Below, one piece after another: positions 1 through 9,961 of a DNA stretch of 60,731 bases (position 1 is its first letter; each line of letters starts with the position of its first letter). Both the position numbers and the translations under genes were made by a program. A model generated the notes under the pieces. The model searched no databases, had not been told where the DNA came from, and saw only the letters and a list, made by a program, of their open reading frames with translations. Source of the stretch: Thermoplasmatota archaeon (GTDB taxonomy: Archaea; Thermoplasmatota; E2; DHVEG-1); assembly GCA_030601705.1 (NCBI GenBank), contig JAUWBM010000005.1, positions 1 through 60,731 on the forward strand, read 5' to 3'.

Positions 1-75
1 GGTGATGCTAGTTTTTAGATTGTTTCCAAAGGTTGAGTATATGAAATAAACAAACACATGATTATTTACAGAGTA

Positions 76-360
76 TTATTTTTTCTTGGAATGCTTTTGA
101 AAGAGTTCACCTTTTACATGTATCATCATCTCAATTTCTTCTTTTTTCACTAATATATAGAGAATCAACATTGAGGTGATATAACCTATTAACAAAATCA
201 AGAGAATCACCCAAAATGGAAAAACCGTATCGGTCCTCGATAGCTCACTCACGTTTTGGATTATCATGTGCCAAGATTTATAAAGCAAATAACCCGTTAT
301 TCCCCAGGCGATTGTTGGAATTATTATTATCACTAAAAAATTTTTCAATTCCCTGTGCAT
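76..360 (-). CDS. small two-helix membrane protein
   Basis: Unrecognised 94-residue protein. It has two hydrophobic stretches, at about residues 8-30 and 46-70, joined by a short polar loop. The tail after the second helix is rich in Lys and Glu and ends KHSKKK. This is the pattern of a small integral membrane protein with its charged tail on the cytoplasmic side. No Shine-Dalgarno is obvious before the ATG at 360. It stands alone on the minus strand at the window edge, so operon context cannot be judged. Membrane location is an inference from hydropathy, and no function is proposed. Confidence 0.5.
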   Translation of the reverse strand: MHRELKNFLVIIIIPTIAWGITGYLLYKSWHMIIQNVSELSRTDTVFPFWVILLILLIGYITSMLILYILVKKEEIEMMIHVKGELFQKHSKKK

Positions 361-410
361 TCACTTTTGTAATTCTCTTCTCGTATTTTAACATTTTTGA
401 AGGTTTTTGA

Positions 411-729
411 CAACAAAACCCGTTCCTTCGCAGCTTTACGCCTATTAAATCGTCAAAAATAGCTAAGTCCTTTTGGTCATTTCTCTCCTGTTGAATGCTC
501 GTTCTTTCTCATTTTTTTGCATTCGGAACTACTGTTATAAAGGTTAACCCAGGCGGCATATAATACAACTATAATAAATGAGACTCTCTACTATCTCCTC
601 TTTCTTTTTTTAACGCATTAAAAACCAGTTTTCAATCTGCCCCTTGAATGTAATGTGTGCATATACGTATCAACAGATTTAAATAGACAAAAATCAATTT
701 ACTAAATAATATTAAAAGGGGAATATGAT
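411..729. other. intergenic region with promoter of the DUF4382 gene
   Basis: About 320 bases without a convincing gene. Near the right end an AT-rich element (ATTTAAATAG, about 679-688) is placed like an archaeal TATA box, and AAAAGGGG just before the ATG at 730 can serve as ribosome binding site. I see no RNA gene here. Confidence 0.4.
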
Positions 730-1254
730 ATGAAGAAAGCATTGTTAATAGTGGCAATTTTAAGCATTGGAGCTAGTGGATTGCTAAGCGGCTGTGTTCA
801 GGAAGGAACTGGAACGCTGGTTTTGCAAATAACTGATGCACCTGGTGATCTTAATATTACCGAGGCTTTAGTCACGATTTCACAGATAAGAGTTCACTAT
901 GCAGGTATTAACCAAAATGACACAAATGGATCATGGATTACTATTGCCGAGGAACCACAGACATTTGATCTTATACAGATACAAAATGCAACGGAGTTTC
1001 TTGGTGAGGCAAACTTAAGTGCAGGATGGTATACACAGATAAGATTATATGTAGATGAAGCTCTGGTTACAATCGATGGAGTCCAGTATAATTTGGAAAT
1101 ACCGTCAAAGAATGTAAAATTGATTAAACCATTTATGATAGAAGATAACGAGACTCTAACGTTGATACTAGACTTTGATGTTCAGAAATCTGTTCATCGT
1201 ACAGGAAACGACAAATACATTATGAAGCCAACAATAAAAGTGATACAAGGATAA
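730..1254 (+). CDS. DUF4382 lipoprotein
   Basis: A 174-residue exported protein. A Lys-start hydrophobic signal (residues 1-20) ends in the lipobox LLSGC, so it should be anchored outside the cell through Cys22. After this comes the DUF4382 pattern: GTLVLQITDAPGD, then a beta-rich body with an ALVTISQIRVHYAG strand. DUF4382 proteins are common on archaeal and bacterial surfaces and are usually described as carboxypeptidase-regulatory-like beta folds without known enzyme activity. The gene has its own promoter and is followed by a T-rich tract at 1261-1277 that could end transcription. Substrate or ligand is unknown. Confidence 0.8.
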   Translation: MKKALLIVAILSIGASGLLSGCVQEGTGTLVLQITDAPGDLNITEALVTISQIRVHYAGINQNDTNGSWITIAEEPQTFDLIQIQNATEFLGEANLSAGWYTQIRLYVDEALVTIDGVQYNLEIPSKNVKLIKPFMIEDNETLTLILDFDVQKSVHRTGNDKYIMKPTIKVIQG

Positions 1255-1358
1255 ATAACCTCTTTTTTCTTTTTTTTCGCAAACAAATGCGATTCGAAGA
1301 TTTCTATATAAGAAATTATTTAAATACCTGATAATATATAATAAAGCTTGGGAAAAGT

Positions 1359-3311
1359 ATGAAAATCAATAATCTAAAAAAAGAGATAATAATAGTGCTA
1401 GCATTGATTTTTATTTTATCAAACTGCATATCTGTCATAGGGACACATAAAAAAAGTATTGGATTTAATGAAATTGGATCAGAAACACAATCAATAACCT
1501 TGGAGTTTTTTTTCTCATATCCTACAATAGTGGTCGATGGTGAAAATATTTGGGTCTATGTTAATGAATCAGATCTTAATATGATGATTCCAGATCAACC
1601 GATATTACCTGTTAATCTTACTGTATTGGAATTTGAATTTGGAACGGAGATTATAGCTGTTGAATATGAGCATTCCACACCTGAGATTATAAACTTAACT
1701 GGAAAACTGGCTTGTGCATCAAAATCTATGTATGATAATATGCTCGATTATTCTTCAAAAAACATTGTGGAGACAAGCATGCATGAAAATTCAGATCCTT
1801 TTCCTTCTGATTGGGTATCCTATCACACAGGTGGAGGATTGTCCCATGGTGAGCATAGAACTTTTTTTGTGAATAGAGTTTATCCTGTAAGATACTATCC
1901 TGACGATAACCAACTCTGGTTTATTCAAAGCATAACGGTTACTATAAGTTACATAGAGCCTGTTGAGCCTCTTTTGGAAGATATAAACGTGTATGATATG
2001 TTGATCTTAGCCCCTTCAAAATTCAAGAGATACCTTCAGCCTCTTGTCTGTCATAAGAACAAAATGGGTGTTAAGACTGGACTTGTTGAATTAAAAGAGG
2101 TTTATGAGAGAATGTTTTGGTATGGCAGAGATGAAGCAGAGAAAATCAAATACTACATTAAAAACGCGGTTGAGTATTGGGGAATTACGCATGTTCTTCT
2201 TGTGGGGGGCATACGAGGTCAAACTTCTTCATGGAATATGCCTGTAAGATATAGCCATGTAGTTCCCCCCGAGGAACAAGAATATGCAGAGCAGTCCTTT
2301 TTAAGTGATTTATATTTTGCGGACATTTATGATGGAAGTGGCACATTTTCAAGCTGGGATTCAAATAACGATAACATCTTTTCTGTCTGGAATGAAACCT
2401 ATCGAGAAGAGATGGATTTGTATCCCGATGTATATCTTGGGAGATTGCCCTGTAGAAATGTTCACGAAGTTAAGATCATGGTAAAAAAGATAATAAAGTA
2501 TGAAAAAGACAAGTGTGATGATGCGTGGTTTAAAAATTTACTTCTTGTTGCAGGGGATTCATACAATGATACCAATCATTTTAATGAAGGTGAACTCATA
2601 TCTGAGAAGGCTATCGAGCTAATGCCAGGATTTACGCCCGTGAAGGTCTATGCATCGGAACAAGACATCAATAGAAGAACAGTTAACAAGGCCATGAATA
2701 AGGGATCTGGCTTTGCCTATTTCTGTGGTCACGGGAACCCTATGAGTTGGACTACGCACTTTCCTCCAGATGGTTCAGAGTGGACAACTGGATATGAACT
2801 AAACGATATGATATATCTACGAAACCGGGGAAAACTCCCTGTCGTAGTCGTAGGAGGATGCCATAATGGTCAATTTGATGTCACACTAAGAAACATTATT
2901 AAGGGAATTTTACAAGATGGGTTACGCTATTTTAGTATTAAACCAGGAAACATTGGGGAGTTCTGGTCTAGCGAATGGGTTCCCAACTGTTGGGCATGGT
3001 GGCTTACCAGCAAAATTGGAGGAGGAGCAATTGCCACCATTGCAAACACTGGACTAGGGACGCATGGGGAGGACGACTCAGATAATAACTCAATAGCTGA
3101 TTACTTAGAGGTCTTAGACGGTTGGATGGAACTACGTTTCTTACAGCTTTATGGCGAGGAAAACTATGATATTCTTGGTGAAAATCATGGAGAGACACTG
3201 ACAGGTTATCTACAAAGATTTCGTGGTGACGAAGCGAAGATGGATGTAAAAATGATACAGCAGTGGGAATTATTTGGAGATCCAAGCCTGAAAATCGGCG
3301 GGTATGAGTAA
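1359..3311 (+). CDS. secreted gingipain-type cysteine peptidase (family C25)
   Basis: A 650-residue exported protease. Residues 1-28 form a signal peptide. The first ~200 residues resemble the prodomain of gingipains. The caspase-like catalytic domain follows, with the His in FAYFCGHGN (about residue 454) and the Cys in VVVGGCHNGQF (about residue 500), the dyad of peptidase family C25. The C terminus keeps the family ending LFGDPSLKIGG. It probably degrades protein outside the cell. It is monocistronic, with TATA-like TATATAATAAAG at about 1335. Such C25 proteins are abundant in Thermoplasmatota-related archaea that live on detrital protein. Confidence 0.88.
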   Translation: MKINNLKKEIIIVLALIFILSNCISVIGTHKKSIGFNEIGSETQSITLEFFFSYPTIVVDGENIWVYVNESDLNMMIPDQPILPVNLTVLEFEFGTEIIAVEYEHSTPEIINLTGKLACASKSMYDNMLDYSSKNIVETSMHENSDPFPSDWVSYHTGGGLSHGEHRTFFVNRVYPVRYYPDDNQLWFIQSITVTISYIEPVEPLLEDINVYDMLILAPSKFKRYLQPLVCHKNKMGVKTGLVELKEVYERMFWYGRDEAEKIKYYIKNAVEYWGITHVLLVGGIRGQTSSWNMPVRYSHVVPPEEQEYAEQSFLSDLYFADIYDGSGTFSSWDSNNDNIFSVWNETYREEMDLYPDVYLGRLPCRNVHEVKIMVKKIIKYEKDKCDDAWFKNLLLVAGDSYNDTNHFNEGELISEKAIELMPGFTPVKVYASEQDINRRTVNKAMNKGSGFAYFCGHGNPMSWTTHFPPDGSEWTTGYELNDMIYLRNRGKLPVVVVGGCHNGQFDVTLRNIIKGILQDGLRYFSIKPGNIGEFWSSEWVPNCWAWWLTSKIGGGAIATIANTGLGTHGEDDSDNNSIADYLEVLDGWMELRFLQLYGEENYDILGENHGETLTGYLQRFRGDEAKMDVKMIQQWELFGDPSLKIGGYE

Positions 3312-3494
3312 ATCATTATTTAGCTATTGTTTTTGCAGATTTTATGTGAGATTGTAGGTTAAATCGTATTCGGCAATCATTCTGTAGTAACCAATAATTA
3401 TCTCCAAAATTTTATATACGGTTTTTCTTTACCATTTATGGGATGCAAATCTTACAATGATATGAGTAAGATACACCTTCGATGATAGGAAGGG

Positions 3495-6400
3495 ATGGAA
3501 CTGTACCTTAAAGAAGTTCATATGGAAAATTTCAAATCTTTTGGGAAAAAATTGGTTGTACCTTTTTTCCCAGGATTTACTGCTATAACTGGACCGAATG
3601 GCTCTGGAAAAAGTAACATTGTGGATGCAATTCTTTTTGTTTTAGGGCCCAAGAGTTCAAAGGTTATGCGCGCAGGAAGACTCACGGACCTTATTTTTAA
3701 CGGCGGTAAAAAACACAAAAACCCTGCAAAATTCTGCAAGGTTTCATTAGTGTTTGACAACTCTCAAAGAAAAATGCATGTCGATTCTGACGAAGTGACA
3801 CTCACCAGAATGATCAAGCGGGCACCCTTAAAGGATGATCCTGACAATTACTACAGTTACTTTTACATTAATAGCCGCTCTGCTTCGTATTCAAAATTTA
3901 TTGATGTTCTTACCCATGCACGTATTTCTGGTGATGGATACAACATTGTCAAACAAGGCGATGTTACCAATCTCGTTAAGATGGGCTCTATTGATAGGAG
4001 AAGAATTATCGATGACGTTGCAGGGATAAGTACATTTGACAACGACATTAAAAAAGCCGAGATAGAACACGAGGACGTAGAAAAAAACCTTGAGAGAATC
4101 AAGATCATATTAAACGAAATCACAAGTCAAACTCGACAACTTAAAAAAGATAGGGATGCAGCCTACCGTTATAAAGAGTTAAAAGACAAACTCTATGAAA
4201 CAAAAGCAAAGATTGCTCACAAGAAAAAACAGGAAGTAGAAAATCAGATAGCAGAAATTAACCGACAGATTGAATCTTACGAAACTGAACAAACGGTGCT
4301 GAAAACTCAAAGAGAGGATCTAAAAAAACAACATGTTGAATTACTTCAAGACTTAGAAGAAATTGAAAAGAAAATCGGTGATGCTGGCGGGGATGATGCA
4401 AAGGAAATCAAAGAAAAAATAGATTCTTTAAGGACAGAGGAAATTAAGTTAGATGAAAAGATCAACTATTCAAATGATGAGATTTTAGAACTTAAAAATG
4501 AGAAAAAAGAGCTCGAATTAACTGTGGAAGAAATTACAAAAGAACTTGAAGAGTTTCAGTCTCAAAACAGTCAGATCAACAATCAAATTAAAGAGCAGCA
4601 GGAAAAATTAGATGAGAAAGAAACAATTCTTTCAGAGTTAAAAGACGAAATTGCTCAATCTGATGATACATCCATGGAACTGACGAGGGAACTCGTAAAA
4701 ATGCGTGAGGAGTACAATGAAAAACAAAGTGAAATTCATGAATTCAAATTAAAACGAGATAGACTCAATGACAACATCGACGCCTTGGAATTGCAAATTG
4801 CCGAAATGCAGGAAACAAAATCTGCCTATGAATTTGAATTAAAAGATATTGATTGGCAGTCAAATGAAATTCAGAAAGATACTCAAGAGAGCAGTAAAAA
4901 AATAAAGGATCAGGAAAAGCAACTTTTTGACAAGAAGAAAAAAGAATCTGAAGCAACCGTACAATTGGTAGATTTGGAGAAGGCAATACTGAAACTTCAG
5001 CGTGAACAATCAAAATTACAGGCCGAGTATGATGCACTTCAATCTGTGCATGCAAAGTATAATCAGGCAGTAAATGCAATTCTTAGAGATCGTGACTCTG
5101 GCGAATTAAAAGGAATTTGTGGCACTATTGCAGAACTGGCTCAGGTTGATAAACAATACGAAACATCGCTAGAAATTGCAGCCGGTCCTCGAATGCAATC
5201 CATTGTTGTTGATGATGATGTTGCTGCGGCTGAGGCTATTCGGTATTTAGCTGAAAGGAAACTTGGAAGGGCTACCTTCTTACCATTAAACAAGATGATC
5301 GTAGGCAAGCCGAGAGCAAAAGCACTCATGGCAGTAAAAGATGAACATTCTCATGGCTTTGCATTTGATCTTGTTAAATTTAACGATGAGTACAAAGGTG
5401 CATTTTGGTACGTCTTTGGCGATACGGTTATTGTCGATACACTCACTGATGCCCGCCGTCTTATGGGTGGTGTTCGACTCGTTGATATGAAGGGAAATCT
5501 GATAGAAGTAAGTGGGGCTATGGTTGGGGGTAGCATGCCCAAGACTCACCTTTCATTTGGAACTGTTGACCGAAATAAGTTAGATGAACTGACCCGTCAG
5601 TTACATACGGCAATTGAAAGTCAGGATTTGCTTTCTGAAGAACTCGCCGACTTGAAGAAAGAAATTGCTGAAATTGAAAGCAACCTTGGATCATTTAAAG
5701 CCGAGGTTGTTCAGCGCAAACAAGTACCGGATCTTGATGTACGAAAAAAGGAATATGGCGGAAAACTTGAGGTTTTAACAAAAGATCTTGAAGTAAAGAT
5801 GAAAGAAAAGACGGAATTGAATTCTAAGAAAAATGAAATTGTTTCTACTATTACTGAGTATGAAACTCGGTTAGAAGAACTCAATTTACAGAAGGAAGAA
5901 AAAGGAAAACATCTTTTGAAAACCTCGAAAAAAGAGCTTGCACGTGAAGTGCGCGATCTTGAGAAAGAGGTATCAGAATTACAGGAGAATTTATTGAAAC
6001 TTCGCTCTGAACAAGAAACGTTACAAAAGAAGGCAGAGCTTATTTCAGAAAAAAAAGTAGAGATTTCTCAGAAAATAGAATCACATGATGCTGAAATTGA
6101 GGAGTTCAAATCTTCGATACAAGGCTTAAAAGAGTCACGGGCACATCATAAAGATGAACTTAAAGCAATGATGACTGTTGAAGAGCAGATGACCAGTAAA
6201 ACCAAGGAATCTGCTATTAAACGAGATGAGATTTATAAGAACACAGTGTCCATTGAAAATGAACTTGATAGGATCAATACTCGTTCCGAATCATATATTG
6301 ATCTTATTTCCCGATCAAAATATCGGTTGCCTACACTTGAGGGCACCATAAAGGAATTGAATCAAGAAATTGCATTGTATAACGTTGAAATTACTGATAA

Positions 6401-7103
6401 GAAAATACCAAATATCGAATCGTTGAAAGAATCGATACGTGTTATTGAAGAAAACATGCAAGAATTAGAGCCCGTCAATATGAGGGCTCTTGAAGAGTAT
6501 GAACATCAAATAGAACGGAAAAAGAAATTCGATGAGGATGTGTCGCATCTCAAAGATCAGAAAAAGAACCTTATCAAACTTGTTAACGAGGTCACGAGTA
6601 AGAAGAAAGAACAGTTCTTTGAAGTTTTTGATGAGATCAACAAGAATTTTACGTCAATATATTCACAGCTTTCTGAAGGTGGAGAAGCCGAACTTCTGCT
6701 TGAAGATGAGGAACATATTTTTGACCATGGTCTTACCATAAAAGCACGACCGCATGGCAAAAAAGTGTTGCGTTTATCTGCTCTATCAGGTGGTGAAAAA
6801 AGTATTGCTTCTCTTGCGTTTATCTTTGCTATCCAACAGTATGATCCAAGTCCCTTCTATGTCCTTGACGAGATTGATATGTTTCTTGATGGTGTCAATG
6901 CTGAAACCGTTTCTCGCATGATAAAACAAAATGCTTCTCATTCCCAGTTCATTAATGTTTCTTTACGTAAGATTGTCTTAAAAGAAGCAAATCACGTTTA
7001 TGGTGTGACTATGCATGATTCTGGTATTTCTGAGATGATAGGAAATATAGATCCAGAATCAGTTGGCCCAAAAGGCGAGATACTTGTTGAGGGAGGTGCG
7101 TAA
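3495..7103 (+). CDS. smc: chromosome segregation ATPase SMC
   Basis: A 1202-residue SMC subunit of the archaeal condensin, which organises and segregates the chromosome. The sequence shows Walker A GPNGSGKSN at residues 33-41, two very long Glu/Lys-rich coiled coils, and a hinge beginning near residue 535 (GICGTIAELAQVD) with the AMVGGSMP element. The C-terminal head has signature LSGGEKS and Walker B YVLDEIDMFLD. Length is normal for the family. It heads an operon with scpA (next start only three bases after the stop) and scpB, so all three Smc-kleisin subunits should be co-made. The start at 3495 follows AGGAAGGG. Confidence 0.97.
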   Translation: MELYLKEVHMENFKSFGKKLVVPFFPGFTAITGPNGSGKSNIVDAILFVLGPKSSKVMRAGRLTDLIFNGGKKHKNPAKFCKVSLVFDNSQRKMHVDSDEVTLTRMIKRAPLKDDPDNYYSYFYINSRSASYSKFIDVLTHARISGDGYNIVKQGDVTNLVKMGSIDRRRIIDDVAGISTFDNDIKKAEIEHEDVEKNLERIKIILNEITSQTRQLKKDRDAAYRYKELKDKLYETKAKIAHKKKQEVENQIAEINRQIESYETEQTVLKTQREDLKKQHVELLQDLEEIEKKIGDAGGDDAKEIKEKIDSLRTEEIKLDEKINYSNDEILELKNEKKELELTVEEITKELEEFQSQNSQINNQIKEQQEKLDEKETILSELKDEIAQSDDTSMELTRELVKMREEYNEKQSEIHEFKLKRDRLNDNIDALELQIAEMQETKSAYEFELKDIDWQSNEIQKDTQESSKKIKDQEKQLFDKKKKESEATVQLVDLEKAILKLQREQSKLQAEYDALQSVHAKYNQAVNAILRDRDSGELKGICGTIAELAQVDKQYETSLEIAAGPRMQSIVVDDDVAAAEAIRYLAERKLGRATFLPLNKMIVGKPRAKALMAVKDEHSHGFAFDLVKFNDEYKGAFWYVFGDTVIVDTLTDARRLMGGVRLVDMKGNLIEVSGAMVGGSMPKTHLSFGTVDRNKLDELTRQLHTAIESQDLLSEELADLKKEIAEIESNLGSFKAEVVQRKQVPDLDVRKKEYGGKLEVLTKDLEVKMKEKTELNSKKNEIVSTITEYETRLEELNLQKEEKGKHLLKTSKKELAREVRDLEKEVSELQENLLKLRSEQETLQKKAELISEKKVEISQKIESHDAEIEEFKSSIQGLKESRAHHKDELKAMMTVEEQMTSKTKESAIKRDEIYKNTVSIENELDRINTRSESYIDLISRSKYRLPTLEGTIKELNQEIALYNVEITDKKIPNIESLKESIRVIEENMQELEPVNMRALEEYEHQIERKKKFDEDVSHLKDQKKNLIKLVNEVTSKKKEQFFEVFDEINKNFTSIYSQLSEGGEAELLLEDEEHIFDHGLTIKARPHGKKVLRLSALSGGEKSIASLAFIFAIQQYDPSPFYVLDEIDMFLDGVNAETVSRMIKQNASHSQFINVSLRKIVLKEANHVYGVTMHDSGISEMIGNIDPESVGPKGEILVEGGA

Positions 7104-7105
7104 AC

Positions 7106-7972
7106 ATAGAAATAAATGACGAAGTCATCAACCATTTGCTGTTTCACAAAGCACTCATTGACGAAGATAATGACATGTCACGCATTAATCAATATCTTGA
7201 TATGGTCAAGAGGACAAGTGAAAAAGAACATCTCACTCTAACAAATCCTTTTGATCGCTCTATTCATCTTGCCTTTGATTTGGTACTCAATCAACATCTC
7301 AATCCGTGGAACATTGACCTCGTCAATTTTTCCTCTATGTATCTCAAGAAAGCAAAAGAGGAAAGAATTGATTTGATGACAGCAGGGCGTATTATTTACA
7401 TGGCCTGGAAAGTACTTCGTATGCAAAGCGACGATCTCGTTGTCAACATGGAAGCAAAGGAGGAGGAAGAGGAGCTAGATTTTGGCTGGGGAGACATACC
7501 AACAGGTGCATGGCTTAAAAGTGATGACGGTTATTCTTATACAAATCTTGTTATGAAAAGTCCATGTCCCCCTCTTGAAGAGCCTGTTCGACGAGATTCA
7601 AAAAGAAAGATAACTCTTATTGAACTTTTAGATGCTTTTGATCATGCCCGCAAAGATGTTGAAGAGTTTCAGCTCATTGATAAATTACGACGGGAAGAAC
7701 GACAGAGACTCGCCGAAAAAGCACGTAAAAAAATGAAAGGCGTGGCTCACGAAGATTATCTTGAAGAGGATATTGCTTTGGTCTGGGAAAAAATCTGCCA
7801 CTTTCCAAAAAAATCCATGAGTTTGAGTAATATCTGTGAAAAAACTGACTCTGAGGAACATATGAAGACCTTTCTCTCTGTTCTATTCCTTGCATATGAT
7901 AAAAAAATTAGAATATATCAGCGTAGATTTCCTTATGGAGAAATCTATATTAAAATAATAGGATATACATAA
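7106..7972 (+). CDS. scpA: segregation and condensation protein A (kleisin)
   Basis: The kleisin subunit that bridges SMC heads. The reading frame has an N-terminal segment with NDEVINHLLFHKALIDED, a mid-region FDLVLNQHLNPWNIDL typical of ScpA, and a C-terminal winged-helix part. No ATG or GTG is available at the N terminus. A strong Shine-Dalgarno, GGGAGGTG at 7091-7098, sits the right distance before an ATA codon at 7106, giving 288 residues. The alternative is TTG at 7136, which drops ten residues and has no ribosome site. The matching scpB site (GGAGGTAAACATATG) has the same layout with ATG, supporting ATA use or a base error. Start is uncertain; identity is firm. Confidence 0.88.
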   Translation: MEINDEVINHLLFHKALIDEDNDMSRINQYLDMVKRTSEKEHLTLTNPFDRSIHLAFDLVLNQHLNPWNIDLVNFSSMYLKKAKEERIDLMTAGRIIYMAWKVLRMQSDDLVVNMEAKEEEEELDFGWGDIPTGAWLKSDDGYSYTNLVMKSPCPPLEEPVRRDSKRKITLIELLDAFDHARKDVEEFQLIDKLRREERQRLAEKARKKMKGVAHEDYLEEDIALVWEKICHFPKKSMSLSNICEKTDSEEHMKTFLSVLFLAYDKKIRIYQRRFPYGEIYIKIIGYT

Positions 7973-7984
7973 GGAGGTAAACAT

Positions 7985-8509
7985 ATGGGCTTAAGAGAAG
8001 AACGTCTTGTTGAATCTGTTCTGTTCTCTGCGAGTAAGCCAGTGGGTATTGAAGAGATTAAAGAGGCGAGTGGGCTTTCAAAAAAGAAAGTAACAGAAGC
8101 ATTGGAAAATCTTATTCAAACGTATAATGTTGAGCGAAAGAAGGAAACTTCTATTGAAGTGATTAAAGCTGGCGATAAGTATACAATGCAGGTGAAGAAG
8201 AAGTTCTTTGATCAGTCAGTGATGGTTGCAAAACCTGAGATACAAAGCCATCATTTGAAAACCTTGGCCCTCATTGCCTTTCATCAGCCCGTGAAACAAT
8301 CAAATCTGAGAAGGATGGTTGGTCCAAAGGTTTATGATCATGTTGACGAGCTTTCTGCTATGAAACTTATATATGCAAAAAAACATGGAACAACAGAGAT
8401 GCTTACGACCACAAAATTATTTCCCGAGTATTTTGGTATAGATACTACTAAACCCGAAGAAATACGCGAATTTTTAGCCAAGAAAGTAATCGGATCGATA
8501 GAAAAATAA
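7985..8509 (+). CDS. scpB: segregation and condensation protein B
   Basis: A 174-residue ScpB, made of two winged-helix domains (about residues 5-80 and 85-165). It binds the ScpA centre and stabilises the SMC complex. Family hallmarks are RLVESVLFSASKPVGIEEI at the N terminus and ALIAFHQPVKQSNLRRMVG in the second domain. It follows scpA by 12 bases, with an excellent GGAGG site before ATG. It closes the smc-scpA-scpB operon and converges on phoU. Length is normal for archaeal ScpB. Confidence 0.93.
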   Translation: MGLREERLVESVLFSASKPVGIEEIKEASGLSKKKVTEALENLIQTYNVERKKETSIEVIKAGDKYTMQVKKKFFDQSVMVAKPEIQSHHLKTLALIAFHQPVKQSNLRRMVGPKVYDHVDELSAMKLIYAKKHGTTEMLTTTKLFPEYFGIDTTKPEEIREFLAKKVIGSIEK

Positions 8510-8532
8510 GCTGAAGTCCAACTATTTTTCTA

Positions 8533-9192
8533 TTATTTTATTTCAACTCTTTTACCGGTCACCATGTAGTTTACTTTTTCAGATATCTTACAAGCGTGAT
8601 CTGCACATCGTTCAAGATACCTAGCAACCATAATGTAATACATACACCGTTTGATATTCTTGTCATCCTCCATCATGTAGGTCAGTGATTCTCTAAATAT
8701 GGAGTCTCGCAAAGAATCAACGTCGTCATCTCTATCAACAAAAGATCGGATGTCGACAGATTGTTCACTCCTATAAGCGATGAGCGCATCAGAGATCATG
8801 CTATCTACAATCTTGCCCATATGAGGAATACTTACCAACTTTGCAATATGTGTTTTATCTGCTAATTCTTTTACAAACTTTGCAATATCTTTTCCGTATC
8901 TTCCAATCCTTGTCAGATAGGTGATTAATTTAAGTGATGCCCCTATAATCCTCATGTCTTTAGCCATGGGCTGGTACATGGAAATGGCTTGTAAGCAACG
9001 ATGCTCGATATCATCGTCCATCTTCATTAATTTCTTTTTATCAGTATAAACTTTGTTGGCAAGTTTTACATCTTGACTCTCAAGTGCAACAATAGAATCT
9101 TTCAACATTCTTTGTGCAAGTTCTCCCAGTTCTATTACATCGCCTTTGATTTTTTTCAGTTGCTCATCAAATTTAGATCCCATTTTTTGCAT
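8533..9192 (-). CDS. phoU: phosphate transport regulator PhoU
   Basis: A 219-residue all-helical PhoU with two three-helix repeats. Each repeat carries the acidic metal-binding E/DxxxD signature, for example the DDDIEHRCL stretch in the first and ARYLERCADHACKISE in the second. PhoU damps Pst transport and signals phosphate status, normally by contact with PstB. It lies six bases after pstB as the last gene of the leftward pst operon, the usual position. No PhoR-type kinase is visible in this window. Confidence 0.93.
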   Translation of the reverse strand: MQKMGSKFDEQLKKIKGDVIELGELAQRMLKDSIVALESQDVKLANKVYTDKKKLMKMDDDIEHRCLQAISMYQPMAKDMRIIGASLKLITYLTRIGRYGKDIAKFVKELADKTHIAKLVSIPHMGKIVDSMISDALIAYRSEQSVDIRSFVDRDDDVDSLRDSIFRESLTYMMEDDKNIKRCMYYIMVARYLERCADHACKISEKVNYMVTGKRVEIK

Positions 9193-9198
9193 CCTCCT

Positions 9199-9960
9199 CT
9201 ATCCAAATCTTCCAGTAATATAATTTTCAGTGTTTTCCTCACTTGGGTTTTCAAATATCTGCTTTGTTTTCCCAAATTCAATTACCTCTCCGATATACAT
9301 ATACGCAGTGTAATCGCTTACCCGTGCGGCCTGTTGCATATTATGTGTGACAATAACTACTGTGTACTTTTCAGAAAGATAACGAATTAGTTCTTCAATC
9401 TTAGCAGTGGCAATGGGGTCAAGGGCGCTGCAGGGTTCATCCATTAAAATAATCTTGGGTTCTATTGCAAGCGCTCGAGCTATACAAAGCCGTTGTTGCT
9501 GTCCACCCGATAACGAACGAGCAGACCCGTCAAGCCTATCTTTTACCTCATCCCACAGAAACGCCTGCTTCAAACATTTTTCAACAATTTCATTTAGCTT
9601 TTTTTTGTTTTTTATTCCATGAATGCGAGTGGCATAGGCAATATTTTCATAGATGCTTTTTGGAAAGGGATTCGGTTTTTGAAAAACCATACCCACGTTT
9701 TTCCTCAATTCAACAACATCCATTGTTTTATCGTAGATGTCCTTTCCATCGATAAGGATATTTCCTTTCACGCGACATATTTCTATAATGTCATTCATCC
9801 TGTTAAAACAGCGAATAAGCGTTGATTTTCCACAGCCAGAAGGACCTATTATAGCAGTCACCTTTTCTTCGGGTATTTTCATATCTATGTTTTTTAAGGC
9901 CTGTTTGTCACCATACCAAAGACTGAGATTCCGAGTTTCTATTTCAATATCTTCAGACAT
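9199..9960 (-). CDS. pstB: phosphate ABC transporter ATP-binding protein
   Basis: A 253-residue ATPase of the Pst high-affinity phosphate importer. It shows Walker [10 protein letters not shown], the Q-loop [19 protein letters not shown] typical of PstB, signature SLSGGQQQR, Walker [14 protein letters not shown] and the H-loop [13 protein letters not shown]. It acts at the inner face of the membrane on the PstA/PstC channel. It is separated from pstA by one base and from phoU by six, so translation is probably coupled. It is full length and normal. Confidence 0.97.
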   Translation of the reverse strand: MSEDIEIETRNLSLWYGDKQALKNIDMKIPEEKVTAIIGPSGCGKSTLIRCFNRMNDIIEICRVKGNILIDGKDIYDKTMDVVELRKNVGMVFQKPNPFPKSIYENIAYATRIHGIKNKKKLNEIVEKCLKQAFLWDEVKDRLDGSARSLSGGQQQRLCIARALAIEPKIILMDEPCSALDPIATAKIEELIRYLSEKYTVVIVTHNMQQAARVSDYTAYMYIGEVIEFGKTKQIFENPSEENTENYITGRFG

Positions 9961-9961
9961 T

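Noticed and set aside
5286..5549. Antisense frames within smc
   Set aside because: They overlap the SMC hinge coding region in full and vary freely with its codons.
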